The notes below the pieces were generated by a model. It saw nothing but the letters and a program-made list of their open reading frames with translations. It had not been told where the DNA came from and did no database searches. 64,000 nt of DNA, taken from Endozoicomonas sp. ISHI1 (GTDB lineage Bacteria > Pseudomonadota > Gammaproteobacteria > Pseudomonadales > Endozoicomonadaceae). Positions 46,119 to 56,213 of the stretch are shown in pieces. Where the stretch lies: contig NZ_JAGRPU010000004.1 of assembly GCF_024606225.1 (NCBI RefSeq), forward strand, positions 1-64,000, given 5' to 3'. The translations under genes were made by a program, and so were the position numbers. Each line of letters begins with the position of its first letter. The stretch's first letter is position 1.

Positions 46119-48239
46119 ATGAAAGCACCGGTAGCCCAAAAAATAGCCCATGAAATCGTTCAACATGGTATTAGCAGGGTGGATGACTACCACTGGCTGA
46201 GAGATAGAAACTGGCAGAAGTTTATTGCCGGTGATCTGGATTTTGATAATCCAGCGGTTCTTGAGTACATCCGGTCTGAAAATGCCTATAAAGATGAGTG
46301 GATGAAAGGCTACAAGGAGGTTGAAGAAAACCTCTACGGTGAAGTTCTGTCTCGTATCAGGGAAGATGATGAATCTTGGCCGGTCAAAGAAGGTGCTTTT
46401 TTCTATTACACAAGGGAAGAAAAAGGCAGGGACTATCCGATTCTTTGTCGCAAGAAAGGCTCAAGAAAAGCTCACGAAGAAGTCTACTTTGATGTAAACA
46501 AGGAAGCAGAAGGTAAAGAACTTTATATTTTCGGTGCTTCAGGCACTAACCTCAAGCAGACTCATTTTGCCTACAGTTTCAATCTGACCGGTTCAATGGA
46601 GAGAACCATCCGGGTTCGGGATCTGGAGACGGGGCAAGATCTGAAATGGGAGTTTCAAAACAGTACCGGGTCTTTTCTTTGGCATGGCAATGAGCATCTG
46701 TACATTGTTGAGCGGGATGAGTCGGGTCGTGGTCGTGACGTGTACAAAGTCGATATTCACAAGGGCGTTACTGAAAAGGAGTTAATCTATTCCAAACCGG
46801 AAGAATACGACAGTATGTTTTTATCGTTATCCCGAACCAATGATCGTGAGTATTTCATGATTCATCTGGATAGTGGTTCTACTCATGTCGTGTATGTGGC
46901 TGGACGGAATTCTGATCAGTTTGAAAAGTTTGCTGTGGGTGAGAACGATGTCTCTTTCTCCCTGGAGCATTACAGGGGGGACTTCTACATTCTGACCAAT
47001 CAGGATGAAGCCAATGACTTCAAAGTCATGAAGTGTCCGGCAGCTCCTCACATGCCGATAGCCGATGAAATGCCTGTAGCTCATGAAAAGTGGGCTCAGG
47101 AAAACTGGCAGGACTTCATTGCGGAGCAGAAGGGCCTGTGCCTGAGCAGTATCCACTTCTACAGCCACTTTCTGATTGTTGAACGCAAAAATAACCAGAA
47201 AGTGCTCGACGAAGTGGCTGTGATGGATATGGATTCCGGAACCTTCTCAATCATCTCCATGCCTGAGGAGGCTCATTGTCTGGAGTTTTATGGTGACTGG
47301 GATCATCAGGCGACCGTTGTCAGGCTTGATTATGATTCACCTATATCGCCAAACACAGTGTTTGAGCTGAATCTGGAAAATGGCGCTTTGACAGAAGTTT
47401 ATCGCAAGGATGTTCCGAATTTTAATGCCTCGCTCTATGAAGTGAAGAGAGAGTTCGCCCCGGCTCGGGATGGTGAGCAAGTGCCACTGACCATTATCTA
47501 CAAGAAAGGCACTAAGCTGGATGGTAGCAACAAGACCATGGTCTATGGTTATGGTTCTTATGGTCATGGAATGTCGGCAGGTTTTTCTTCGCCTAAATTC
47601 AGCCTGATTGATCGTGGTTTTGTCTATGCCATTGCTCATATCAGAGGTGGCGATGACAAGGGGTATGACTGGTATCTCAATGGTAAAATGCAGCATAAAA
47701 TGAACACCTTTAACGATTTCATCGATTGCTGTGAGTACCTGATTCATCGTAACTATACAAGCAAAGGCCAGATTGCTATCAATGGTGGCAGCGCGGGCGG
47801 CTTGCTAATGGGGGCTGTCACCAATATGAGACCTGATCTGTTTGGTTGTGTTGTTGCCGATGTGGCTTTTGTTGATGTGATCAATACGATCAGTGATGCA
47901 TCTTTGCCCCTGACTGCGCCAGAGTGGGAAGAGTGGGGTAACCCGATAACGAGTAAAGAAGACTTTGACTACATCTCTGGCTACTCTCCCTACGACAATA
48001 TAGAGGCCGGGAACTATCCGCCTGCGCTCTACAACTCGGGGATATCCGATGAGCAGGTCACTTACTGGGAGCCGACCAAGATGGTGGCCAAACTCAGGGC
48101 GTTGAAAACCGATGACAACCCTCTGATCCTTAATATGAAAATGCATGCAGGCCATGCCGGTGCCAGCAGGCGTTACGAGTGGATACAGGATATAGCGTTT
48201 GACTACTCCTTTATCCTGAAATGCTTTGATATGCGGTAA
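46119..48239 (+). CDS. ptrB: Oligopeptidase B (prolyl-oligopeptidase family)
   Basis: 706 residues from ATG 46119 (AGGTGG upstream); an ATG 45 bases earlier has no SD. N-terminal seven-bladed propeller, then the alpha/beta-hydrolase domain with nucleophile in NGGSAGGLLMGA and the S9A segment HIRGGDDKGYDWYLNGKM. The histidine is in MHAGHAGASRRYEW. Typical of PtrB, which cuts short peptides after Lys/Arg in the cytoplasm. It sits between the FtsN-like gene and hslV, an arrangement I do not know from model species. Confidence 0.93.
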   Translation: MKAPVAQKIAHEIVQHGISRVDDYHWLRDRNWQKFIAGDLDFDNPAVLEYIRSENAYKDEWMKGYKEVEENLYGEVLSRIREDDESWPVKEGAFFYYTREEKGRDYPILCRKKGSRKAHEEVYFDVNKEAEGKELYIFGASGTNLKQTHFAYSFNLTGSMERTIRVRDLETGQDLKWEFQNSTGSFLWHGNEHLYIVERDESGRGRDVYKVDIHKGVTEKELIYSKPEEYDSMFLSLSRTNDREYFMIHLDSGSTHVVYVAGRNSDQFEKFAVGENDVSFSLEHYRGDFYILTNQDEANDFKVMKCPAAPHMPIADEMPVAHEKWAQENWQDFIAEQKGLCLSSIHFYSHFLIVERKNNQKVLDEVAVMDMDSGTFSIISMPEEAHCLEFYGDWDHQATVVRLDYDSPISPNTVFELNLENGALTEVYRKDVPNFNASLYEVKREFAPARDGEQVPLTIIYKKGTKLDGSNKTMVYGYGSYGHGMSAGFSSPKFSLIDRGFVYAIAHIRGGDDKGYDWYLNGKMQHKMNTFNDFIDCCEYLIHRNYTSKGQIAINGGSAGGLLMGAVTNMRPDLFGCVVADVAFVDVINTISDASLPLTAPEWEEWGNPITSKEDFDYISGYSPYDNIEAGNYPPALYNSGISDEQVTYWEPTKMVAKLRALKTDDNPLILNMKMHAGHAGASRRYEWIQDIAFDYSFILKCFDMR

Positions 48240-48324
48240 CAGAGTGCCAAGTGCGAAAATTACACTCATCACCAACTGGTTAGTTACTCACAATGCGGTA
48301 TGGAAAGTTTTTCCGGGCCGCCCC

Positions 48325-48350
48325 CTTGATAATTCTGTCTTCTCCCCAAT
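48325..48350 (+). promoter_or_regulatory. Sigma-32 (RpoH) heat-shock promoter of hslVU
   Basis: CTTGAT at 48325-48330 and CCCCAATAT from 48344, 13 bases apart, match the RpoH consensus CTTGAAA-N11-16-CCCCATNT well. It lies about 40 bases upstream of the hslV start region, as expected for this heat-shock operon. Confidence 0.75.
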
Positions 48351-48391
48351 ATTAAGTGACGAATCAAGCAAAATGCTAAAAGGAGCCTACC

Positions 48392-48940
48392 TTGGAACAG
48401 TATCGTGGCACCACCATTCTGTCCGTACGTCGAAACGATAGTGTGGTCGTAGGCGGTGATGGTCAGGTTTCACTGGGTAACGCCGTCATTAAGGGTAATG
48501 CCCACAAGGTGCGTCGCCTGTTTAAAGGTAAAGTGATAGCTGGCTTTGCCGGTGGCACAGCAGACGCATTTACTCTTTTTGAACGTTTTGAAGCCCAGTT
48601 GGAAAAGCATCATGGGCGTCTGGAAAAAGCAGCCGTTGAACTGGCGAAAGAATGGCGTACCGACAGGACATTGCAGCGTCTGGAGGCCATGTTGATTGTA
48701 GCTGATGCTAAAGCATCTCTGGTCATTACCGGCAATGGTGACGTTATGGTCACTGATGATGGCATTCTGGCCATTGGCTCGGGTGGATTCTTTGCTCAGT
48801 CTGCTGCCAAAGCGCTTTATCAGAATACTGATTTGGGCGCGAAAGATATCGTAGAGAAAAGTCTGGAAATAGCTGCAGATGTCTGTGTCTATACCAACCA
48901 GAACCGGGTTATCGAAGAAATCAAGATAGAGCAGTCTTGA
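48392..48940 (+). CDS. hslV: ATP-dependent protease subunit HslV (ClpQ)
   Basis: 182 residues starting at a TTG codon (AGGAG seven bases upstream); no ATG in frame fits. The sequence [14 protein letters not shown] implies a six-residue propeptide with Thr7 as the processed N-terminal nucleophile. [10 protein letters not shown] and [17 protein letters not shown] follow. With HslU it forms the HslUV proteasome-like protease that degrades misfolded and regulatory proteins. hslU follows after 98 bases. A sigma-32 promoter is upstream. Confidence 0.97.
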   Translation: MEQYRGTTILSVRRNDSVVVGGDGQVSLGNAVIKGNAHKVRRLFKGKVIAGFAGGTADAFTLFERFEAQLEKHHGRLEKAAVELAKEWRTDRTLQRLEAMLIVADAKASLVITGNGDVMVTDDGILAIGSGGFFAQSAAKALYQNTDLGAKDIVEKSLEIAADVCVYTNQNRVIEEIKIEQS

Positions 48941-49038
48941 CCAAAAGGCTGAAAAGCAGAAGTCAGTTACAATATGGCTTCTCGCTGACAGTGTTTAAAT
49001 GGTGAGTTTGCTGATCTTTCGTTTACAGAGTTTGTGAC

Positions 49039-50379
49039 ATGTCAAATATGACCCCTCGTGAAATCGTTCACGAACTGAATAAACATATTATTGGCCAGGA
49101 TGATGCCAAGCGAGCCGTAGCCATTGCTCTTCGCAATCGCTGGCGTCGTATGCAGCTGGATGAAGAGCTGCGAAATGAAATCACTCCCAAGAATATTCTG
49201 ATGATTGGTCCTACCGGCGTGGGTAAGACTGAAGTCGCTCGCCGTCTGGCTAAACTGGCTAATGCGCCTTTTATCAAGGTCGAGGCAACCAAGTTTACAG
49301 AAGTGGGTTATGTTGGCCGTGATGTTGAATCTATTATCAGGGATCTGATGGATGCAGCTATAAAAATGCTGCGTGAGCAGGAAGTTGAGAGAGTAAAAGA
49401 TCGTGCTCTCGATGCGACAGAAGAAAGAATACTGGATGCCTTACTGCCGCCTCCCCGCTCCTTCTCGGAGGACGCCGAAAAGCCTCAGGATAATACAACC
49501 CGTCAGGTGTTCCGCAAGAAGCTGCGTGAAGGCCAGCTGGATGACAAAGAGATCGAGATTGATGTTCGCGAAGCAGCCATGGGTGTGGAAATTATGGCAC
49601 CTCCCGGCATGGAAGAAATGACCAGCCAGCTGCAGAATATGTTCTCAAATCTGAATTCTGGAAAGCAGAAAAAGCGCAAGCTAAAAGTCAAGGACGCTTT
49701 GAAACTGGTTCAGGACGAAGAAGCTGCGAAACTGGTCAATGAAGATGAACTCAAAACCAGAGCGATAGAATCTGTTGAGCAGAATGGCATTGTTTTCATC
49801 GATGAAATTGATAAGGTGGCCAAGCGCTCTTCCAGCTCAAATGCTGATGTTTCCCGTGAAGGTGTTCAGCGGGATCTGTTGCCATTGATCGAAGGCTGCA
49901 CCGTTTCCACCAAGTACGGTATGATCAAAACGGATCACATTTTGTTCATGGCTTCAGGGGCGTTTCATCTTGCCAAGCCATCTGATCTGATTCCGGAACT
50001 GCAGGGCCGCCTGCCTATTCGTGTTGAATTGAAGGCACTTACCACCAGAGACTTTGTTCGTATCCTGACTGAGCCGAATGCATCCCTGACGAAGCAATAT
50101 CAGGCTCTGATGAAGACAGAAGAACTCAATATTACCTTTGCTGAAGATGGTATTGCCCGAATTGCGGAAGTGGCCTGGACAGTCAACGAGAACACCGAGA
50201 ATATCGGTGCCCGTCGTCTACACACTGTTATTGAGCGTCTGCTGGAAGAGATCTCCTACAGTGCAGCAGACCTCTCTCACAAGCACAGCGAATCACCGCT
50301 GTTGATTGATGCTGCTTATGTTAACGAGCATCTGGGTGAGTTGGTTCAGGACGAAGATCTGAGTCGCTATATCCTCTGA
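49039..50379 (+). CDS. hslU: HslU ATPase subunit (ClpY)
   Basis: 446 residues (E. coli 443). AAA+ signatures: Walker [10 protein letters not shown] (57-65), Walker [11 protein letters not shown], sensor/arginine motifs [12 protein letters not shown] and [11 protein letters not shown]. The C-terminus EDLSRYIL is the conserved tail that docks into HslV. It unfolds substrates and feeds them to HslV. Downstream gene is convergent, so the operon ends here. Confidence 0.98.
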   Translation: MSNMTPREIVHELNKHIIGQDDAKRAVAIALRNRWRRMQLDEELRNEITPKNILMIGPTGVGKTEVARRLAKLANAPFIKVEATKFTEVGYVGRDVESIIRDLMDAAIKMLREQEVERVKDRALDATEERILDALLPPPRSFSEDAEKPQDNTTRQVFRKKLREGQLDDKEIEIDVREAAMGVEIMAPPGMEEMTSQLQNMFSNLNSGKQKKRKLKVKDALKLVQDEEAAKLVNEDELKTRAIESVEQNGIVFIDEIDKVAKRSSSSNADVSREGVQRDLLPLIEGCTVSTKYGMIKTDHILFMASGAFHLAKPSDLIPELQGRLPIRVELKALTTRDFVRILTEPNASLTKQYQALMKTEELNITFAEDGIARIAEVAWTVNENTENIGARRLHTVIERLLEEISYSAADLSHKHSESPLLIDAAYVNEHLGELVQDEDLSRYIL

Positions 50380-50383
50380 CCTT

Positions 50384-51526
50384 TTAGCCGACCATACTCG
50401 GGACGTTATGGTCGGCAGCTCGCTTTCTCTCTTCTCTGCTTTTGAGAGCTATCCTGATCAGGGCAAGGAAGACTCCGGCCATCAGACCTAACATAGCGCC
50501 TAAAACGACAATAAGCTTTTTATTGGGTTTAGAGGGCGAAGCTGGCATGACCGCAGGTTGCTCTATCTTGGCTGGAATCATGGAAGAAAAGTCCGGGTCC
50601 AGTTTTTCTAATTGTTCCAGCTGGTAAACACGACCGGATACACCTCTGATATAGGGTTTTTCTGTGCTATTTTCTGTTTCGGGAATGCTGTAAAAGCGAT
50701 ACTTCTCAATTCTGTTATTGATCGCGTCAACTCTCGACTTCAGAAGCTTCTCACCCAGCAGGTAAGGGGCTCCATCAAGAATGGTTGCATTCACTTCACT
50801 GGTCCGAAGTTCAGTAATCCCGGCGGCTTGTGCCTGGGCTAAAGCTTCTCTCAGTTCTGTCAGGCGCAGTTTGTTGTAGGATATGAAGTTTGATTCCAGA
50901 CGATTGATATGGCTTATGATCTGTTTTTTCTTTATGTCAATTTGTGCTTGAAAGTTCTCATTCATATGGTTTAAAAATCGGTCCTGAGCGTATGGCAAAA
51001 GAATTTCATTGACGATTGATGCTGATTCTTCAGGGCTGTGAGAGCTATATCGAATTTTCGTTCGACTGTCCCCCTTGTCCGTTGTGATGGCTAAGTTGTT
51101 AGAGAATGCCTGATATTGCGCTGCAAGCATTTCAGGATCGGGTGTGGAAGTATTATCCGCAAGCGATGACTCCTGGAAAGCATAACGTCTTGCAGCAGGA
51201 CTGGTTAAATACTTCATATACAGCTGATAGGCTTCTTCAGTCGAAAGGTACCCCGAGCCACTGTTATTACTATTTGAAGCAATTAAGAACACATTACTGT
51301 TCCAGGCTGCAATATCTGCAGAAGAGGGTTCGTTTAAGACGGCTTCAGTTGTGTAGCTTACAGGAAGCTTAAAGGCTGTAACCACAGCAATGGCTGTTGC
51401 TAAAGTGGTAATCGCTATAATCAGCCATTTTTGGGCAAATAGTTTTTCTACAAGCTCAAAAAGATCAATTTCGTCGTCAGGGTAAGGGTTATGGTATAAG
51501 TCATTAGGTGTCTGTAGGTTGTTCAT
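50384..51526 (-). CDS. Wzz-type polysaccharide chain-length determinant
   Basis: 380 residues. Cytoplasmic N-terminus with EIDLFELVEKLFAQKW, then TM1 (residues 36-54), a long periplasmic helical domain (SRTKIRYSSHSPEESASIVN, about residues 157-176), and C-terminal TM2 with Pro-rich entry (PASPSKPNKKLIVVLGAMLG). This is the Wzz/PCP-1 architecture that sets O-antigen or polysaccharide length. No other polysaccharide genes are adjacent. It lies convergent with hslU, four bases apart, and separates hslU from the DUF971 gene that often follows it in other species. Confidence 0.88.
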   Translation of the reverse strand: MNNLQTPNDLYHNPYPDDEIDLFELVEKLFAQKWLIIAITTLATAIAVVTAFKLPVSYTTEAVLNEPSSADIAAWNSNVFLIASNSNNSGSGYLSTEEAYQLYMKYLTSPAARRYAFQESSLADNTSTPDPEMLAAQYQAFSNNLAITTDKGDSRTKIRYSSHSPEESASIVNEILLPYAQDRFLNHMNENFQAQIDIKKKQIISHINRLESNFISYNKLRLTELREALAQAQAAGITELRTSEVNATILDGAPYLLGEKLLKSRVDAINNRIEKYRFYSIPETENSTEKPYIRGVSGRVYQLEQLEKLDPDFSSMIPAKIEQPAVMPASPSKPNKKLIVVLGAMLGLMAGVFLALIRIALKSREERKRAADHNVPSMVG

Positions 51527-51689
51527 GCCTGAGATAAAATCCTTGGGCGTAATTATTGGTTAGGTAATGACTCGCCATTATCCTGAATAAAAGGGTTAAT
51601 GTCTCCTCTGGTTTTATGTCGATCATTCAGGGGTGGGTTGTAGCTTGCCTGGGAATGGATTGTTGTTATATTGAGGATGTCAGCCAATA

Positions 51690-51712
51690 GGCCTCCAACT
51701 CTGTCGGAGGCC
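51690..51712. terminator. Hairpin downstream of the WD40-like gene
   Basis: GGCCTCC (51690-51696) pairs with GGAGGCC (51706-51712). It is about 14 bases beyond the last stop of the minus-strand WD40-like reading. No clean T-run, so only a weak terminator call. Confidence 0.35.
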
Positions 51713-51725
51713 GCTTGACTGTCAC

Positions 51726-52123
51726 TCATAGTTCAGTGATTTTCAACGTTTTATCGCTACTTGCAGTCAACAGCTGGCAGCCAGTGGTACTGAAAGCAGC
51801 GTAGTTGATCACTTCTTCATAGAGGTGCCTTGTTCGAAGAATACCCCATCGGCATCACGACCAAAGGTTCTCGTTGTTCCATCCTGACTGGTCATCAGGA
51901 CTTGGGTACCATCGGCGCTGAAGGTAGCTGACCTGATTGGGCTATCACGAAAAACGGTGGCCTTTTCTTCCGATGATCCATCGGATTTCGGGCAATAGAT
52001 TTTCGCGCTGCCATCATCACAGACGACAACCTTACCGAAACAATTACCTTGAGCTTGAACAGGCTGTGGCGAGACTGAGTAAGTCTGCCCAGCAGCAGCG
52101 CTGGGCGTGTTATTTACGTTCAT
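51726..52123 (-). pseudogene. WD40-repeat protein fragment, frameshifted
   Basis: From ATG 52123 a 104-residue frame contains one WD40-like blade (SPIRSATFSADGTQVLMTSQ, DGTTRTFG) and stops at 51809. One frame over, the reading continues YEEVINYAAFSTTGCQLLTA then SSDKTLKITEL to TGA 51726-51728, another WD40 blade. A single frameshift near 51820 therefore truncates what was a longer repeat protein; alternatively the 104-residue form is used. GGAAC before the ATG is a fair SD. Function unknown. Confidence 0.65.
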
Positions 52124-52400
52124 GTTAAGTTCCTTTCGTTAATTTAGTAGTATCCTCGATCACAAGGATGTTGGTTTGAAGGGCATTCAACAAAGATGTC
52201 CTTCAACTCTTTGAATGGTTTACAGATGGAAAGTTCAAAACATTGATGTAAGCGCAACTAACAAGGAAGCAAGACTCTAACTACCATCGGACACCTATTC
52301 ACCCTTTCATATCAAGTTGTGTCTCAAATTTGTCCCCTACAGAGGACTCTGATGTAGACTGCGTTAAGCCAGTCGTTCAACTAAAGCAGAGACTTTCAGC

Positions 52401-52784
52401 ATGCAGCAAAAAATCCCGGAAGCATTGAACTTTCACAAGCAATCCCAACGACTCGAGTTGAATTACAGTGCAGATGAGACATATCAACTCAGTAGCGAGA
52501 TGCTTCGCGTCCACAGTCCTTCTGCCGAGGTCAGGGGGCATGGTAATCCAGTGCTGCAAAGGGGTAAAAAGCAGGTTCAGATCATCAGCATAGAAAGGGT
52601 GGGCCATTATGCGATTAAAATTCACTTTAATGATGGTCATGACAGTGGCATCTACGACTGGGGCTATCTCTACGATCTTTGCGTCAATCAGGAAAAATAC
52701 TGGGAGAGCTATCTGGAGAAGCTTCACCAGGCGGGAGAAAGCCGTGAAGCTGATGCTGATGTCGTCAAACTGATGATCCGTTAA
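52401..52784 (+). CDS. DUF971 family protein
   Basis: 127 residues. LELNYSADETYQLSSEMLRV (18-37), then SPSAEVRGHG, and IHFNDGHDSGIYDWGYLYDL (84-103) are the signature of the DUF971/gamma-butyrobetaine-hydroxylase N-terminal-like domain, here as a stand-alone protein. Related domains occur in Fe-S assembly and carrier proteins (ApbC/Mrp fusions), so an Fe-S role is suspected but unproved. In many gammaproteobacteria this gene follows hslVU directly; here wzz and a broken gene intervene. Confidence 0.9.
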   Translation: MQQKIPEALNFHKQSQRLELNYSADETYQLSSEMLRVHSPSAEVRGHGNPVLQRGKKQVQIISIERVGHYAIKIHFNDGHDSGIYDWGYLYDLCVNQEKYWESYLEKLHQAGESREADADVVKLMIR

Positions 52785-52792
52785 ATCTTTAA

Positions 52793-53296
52793 TTAATTGA
52801 AAAGACTACCTCTTTCGGGTTTCCACAAGTAGACCGCTTTACTCCAGGGGCATTCATAGAGCTGCATCATGGTTCTCTCATTATGAGTGATGACGATCTG
52901 GTAAGTGACTGATTCTCTCTGGGGCCTGCTGGTCAGGATAATGGTGGCAGGTTTACTGATAAGAACAGGGGTTCCACCCAGGTTGAGGGTCTGTTGGTAG
53001 AGCCTGTTCATGATGGTTGAGATGCTGCCACTGGCAGGATCGTAGGAAAAATTTTCGTTAAATGAAACTCTGTAAGTGCGCTTGTCAACGGGCAGGTCGC
53101 CAATGTTCTTGCTTATCTTACAGTTGTCGAGAGTAAGATAGCCGGAAGGCGGTCGGTTACTCTTTATAGCGGATAGTAGCCAGCGATGTCCCATGATTTT
53201 AGCGTTAGGAAGTGCCAAAGTGGTGACCGGCAAGGTCACAGCCAGTAGGGTCATAGCCATTATGGACACTATCTTTACTCTGTATGACCTTCTCAT
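52793..53296 (-). CDS. Exported protein, unknown (possibly VirK-like)
   Basis: 167 residues. Signal peptide over residues 1-28 (MRRSYRVKIVSIMAMTLLAV then a TTLA cleavage region). The mature part carries GYLTLDNCKISKN, YRVSFNENFSYDP, and MMQLYECPWSKAV, with two cysteines that could pair. The layout (about 140 mature residues, early Cys after a short helix, late Cys) recalls VirK-family periplasmic proteins, but the similarity is weak. It is convergent with the DUF971 gene. Confidence 0.55.
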   Translation of the reverse strand: MRRSYRVKIVSIMAMTLLAVTLPVTTLALPNAKIMGHRWLLSAIKSNRPPSGYLTLDNCKISKNIGDLPVDKRTYRVSFNENFSYDPASGSISTIMNRLYQQTLNLGGTPVLISKPATIILTSRPQRESVTYQIVITHNERTMMQLYECPWSKAVYLWKPERGSLFN

Positions 53297-53409
53297 GTCT
53301 GCTTCTCTTCAGAATGGGCGTTCTGATGACTGTATCGGCCAGCGGATGCAGAAATTTCATAGTTGTGACTTAACCTCGTTTATCTTGGTGATGGGTATAT
53401 GGAGGTTAG

Positions 53410-54171
<762 letters not shown>

Positions 54172-54210
54172 TAAGCTTTGTTGTCTGGCATCTCCAGATG
54201 CTAACCGTAG

Positions 54211-54238
54211 AAAAAAGGACGACTATGCGTCCTTTTTT
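54211..54238 (+). terminator. Rho-independent terminator of adk
   Basis: AAAAAAGGACG / CGTCCTTTTTT stem-loop with six-base loop, 40 bases after the adk stop and ending in a T-run. Confidence 0.9.
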
Positions 54239-54328
54239 ACGTTTTCAAGAGACTTTCGCATTAGCGGGCAATGATACGGCCTGCTTTTGAATGTGTGAGA
54301 TACCCCTCCTCTCTATAGAGATACAACG

Positions 54329-55000
54329 ATGAAAATCCTGGCTCTTGATAGCGCTACAGAAGCCTGTTCAGTTGCACTGAATCTGGACGGTGAGATTGTT
54401 GAGCATTTTGAGTTGTTACCCAGAAGGCACAGCCGTGAGCTTTTGGGAATGGTTGACAATCTTTTGAAAAAGCAGGGCGTCAGCCTGTTTGATCTGGATG
54501 CCATGGCTTTTGGTCGTGGGCCTGGTGCTTTTACAGGTCTCAGAATAGCGACTGCCATGGTGCAGGGGTTAGCGTTTGCCACGGACAAACCGGTTGTTGC
54601 AGTGTCAACCCTGAGAGCCTTGGCACAGGAAGGCTTCAGAGTGCATCAGTCAAACGCTGTACTGGCATCTATTGATGCCCGCATGGGGGAAGTTTATTGG
54701 GGTGCTTTCAAGGAAGAAAATGGATTGATGAGGCCAGTGATTGAAGAGAGCGTTATTGCTCCAGAGCAAGTGCTCGTGCCCGATGGCGAAGAGAACTGGC
54801 TGGGAATGGGAACGGGTTGGCAGTTCGAAGACTTGCTGGCAGCAAAAGTGGTGAAGTGTTTTCCCGAGGCTTATCCCAGAGCGGCAGATATCGCTATTCT
54901 GGCTGCGGCTGATTTTAACGAAGGATTTGCAGTGCCTGCTGAGCAGGCCAGACCTGTCTATCTCAGGGATAAAGTTGCTCTCAAGAAAAGTGAACGCTGA
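54329..55000 (+). CDS. tsaB: tRNA t6A synthesis protein TsaB
   Basis: 223 residues. ASKHA-fold start MKILALDSATEACSVAL, RRHSRELLGMV, and the conserved FGRGPGAFTGLRIA (about 62-75). It lacks the metal-binding histidines of TsaD, as expected for TsaB. It is the scaffold partner of TsaD/TsaE in making N6-threonylcarbamoyladenosine on ANN-decoding tRNAs. The adk-tsaB neighbourhood is common in related bacteria. Confidence 0.96.
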   Translation: MKILALDSATEACSVALNLDGEIVEHFELLPRRHSRELLGMVDNLLKKQGVSLFDLDAMAFGRGPGAFTGLRIATAMVQGLAFATDKPVVAVSTLRALAQEGFRVHQSNAVLASIDARMGEVYWGAFKEENGLMRPVIEESVIAPEQVLVPDGEENWLGMGTGWQFEDLLAAKVVKCFPEAYPRAADIAILAAADFNEGFAVPAEQARPVYLRDKVALKKSER

Positions 55001-55074
55001 AATGCCTTTTCTTTGTTAACCATTCTTTGAAGCCGATATGTGCTGATATTACCCGGTAAGGGAGGGATGCTATC

Positions 55075-55878
55075 GTGGATAGCCTTCAGGTAATCATTCT
55101 TGCTCTGCTTCAGGGCCTGACAGAGTTTCTGCCAATTTCCAGTTCTGCTCATCTGATATTGCCTGCGCAGTTGTTGGGTTGGACGGATCAGGGGCTGGCA
55201 TTTGATGTGGCTGTTCATATTGGCACATTGATCGCAGTTGTGGTCTATTTTCGTCAGGATTTGATCAGAATTGCCCTGGACTGGCTGGGCTCTGTGGCAG
55301 GTAAAGGCTCAACGGTGAACAGTCGTCTGGGTTGGTACCTGATTTCTGCGACCTTGCCAGCGGTTCTGTTTGGTTTTGCCCTGAAGTCTGTGGGTCTTGA
55401 TGAGGCTATGCGCAGCATTGCTGTCATTGCAGGAACAACCATGATTTTTGGTGCTCTTCTGGGTTGGGCTGACTATAAAGGGAAAAAAATACAGCCTATT
55501 GAAACGTTGAACTTCCGTCAGGCTATGATCATTGGCTTTGCTCAGGCTATTGCCTTGATTCCGGGAACGTCTCGCTCAGGTATTACTATAACAGCTGGCC
55601 TGATGCTCGGCTTGACTCGTGAGGCGGCAGCCCGCTTTTCATTTTTGTTATCCATTCCGGTCATACTGGGGGCGGGGCTGCTTCTGACACTGGATCTGAT
55701 TAAATCCACAGAGCCGGTCGACTGGGGCATACTGTTCTCTGGTGCCCTGATAGCAGGTGTCAGCGCCTGGATCTGTATGCATCTCTTTCTGTCATTTATC
55801 AATCGAATCGGATTGATGCCTTTCGTGATCTATCGCTTTGCTCTCGTTGCTGTACTGATGGCTGTTATGATGTTCTGA
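55075..55878 (+). CDS. uppP: Undecaprenyl-diphosphate phosphatase (BacA type)
   Basis: 267 residues starting at GTG 55075 with GGGAGG about nine bases upstream. UppP signatures: LLQGLTEFLPISSSAHLILP (residues 13-32) with catalytic Glu/Ser, and the second repeat LIPGTSRSGITITAGL. Seven to eight membrane segments. It recycles the C55 lipid carrier for peptidoglycan and O-antigen, and gives bacitracin tolerance. A hairpin with T-run follows. Confidence 0.97.
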   Translation: MDSLQVIILALLQGLTEFLPISSSAHLILPAQLLGWTDQGLAFDVAVHIGTLIAVVVYFRQDLIRIALDWLGSVAGKGSTVNSRLGWYLISATLPAVLFGFALKSVGLDEAMRSIAVIAGTTMIFGALLGWADYKGKKIQPIETLNFRQAMIIGFAQAIALIPGTSRSGITITAGLMLGLTREAAARFSFLLSIPVILGAGLLLTLDLIKSTEPVDWGILFSGALIAGVSAWICMHLFLSFINRIGLMPFVIYRFALVAVLMAVMMF

Positions 55879-55928
55879 CCATCAGTATGGTTATGGCTAA
55901 AGGCACAGCCATCTATCCTGCCGTATGG

Positions 55929-55959
55929 GTGAGTTTATCTACTGAATACTCACTTTTTT
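55929..55959 (+). terminator. Probable terminator of uppP
   Basis: GTGAGT (55929-55934) pairs with ACTCAC (55948-55953), followed immediately by six T. Confidence 0.65.
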
Positions 55960-56057
55960 GTTATTAAAAAGTGGCTTCTTCTGCCTGTAAATTCCAGTTG
56001 ATCATTTGTGTAAACAGGCTTTACTTCTTATTAATCGTAATTGGGGACTGTTCAGAA

Positions 56058-56104
56058 AAGACTGCGTCTGTTTCAGACTGATCTGAATGAAAGCACTTTT
56101 TCAT
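56058..56104. promoter_or_regulatory. Conserved upstream element, copy A
   Basis: A 47-bp segment matching 57317-57363 at 41 positions by hand alignment. It contains the palindrome GTCTG-TTT-CAGAC (56066-56078). It lies about 110 bases before the methyltransferase gene. Confidence 0.65.
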
Positions 56105-56213
56105 AGGACGGACTACTGCACTTGGGTATACGGTTAAGTACGAAAGATCAGTGCCAGCACAGTTGAAGAATTGGTTCAGCTCCTACTCACTGTCCTAAAA
56201 CCAGGAGATTTGA

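Noticed and set aside
50387..50416. Hairpin GCCGACCAT/ATGGTCGGC as terminator for hslU
   Set aside because: It lies inside the wzz coding end and is followed by no T-run on either strand; it may still contribute, but support is too weak.
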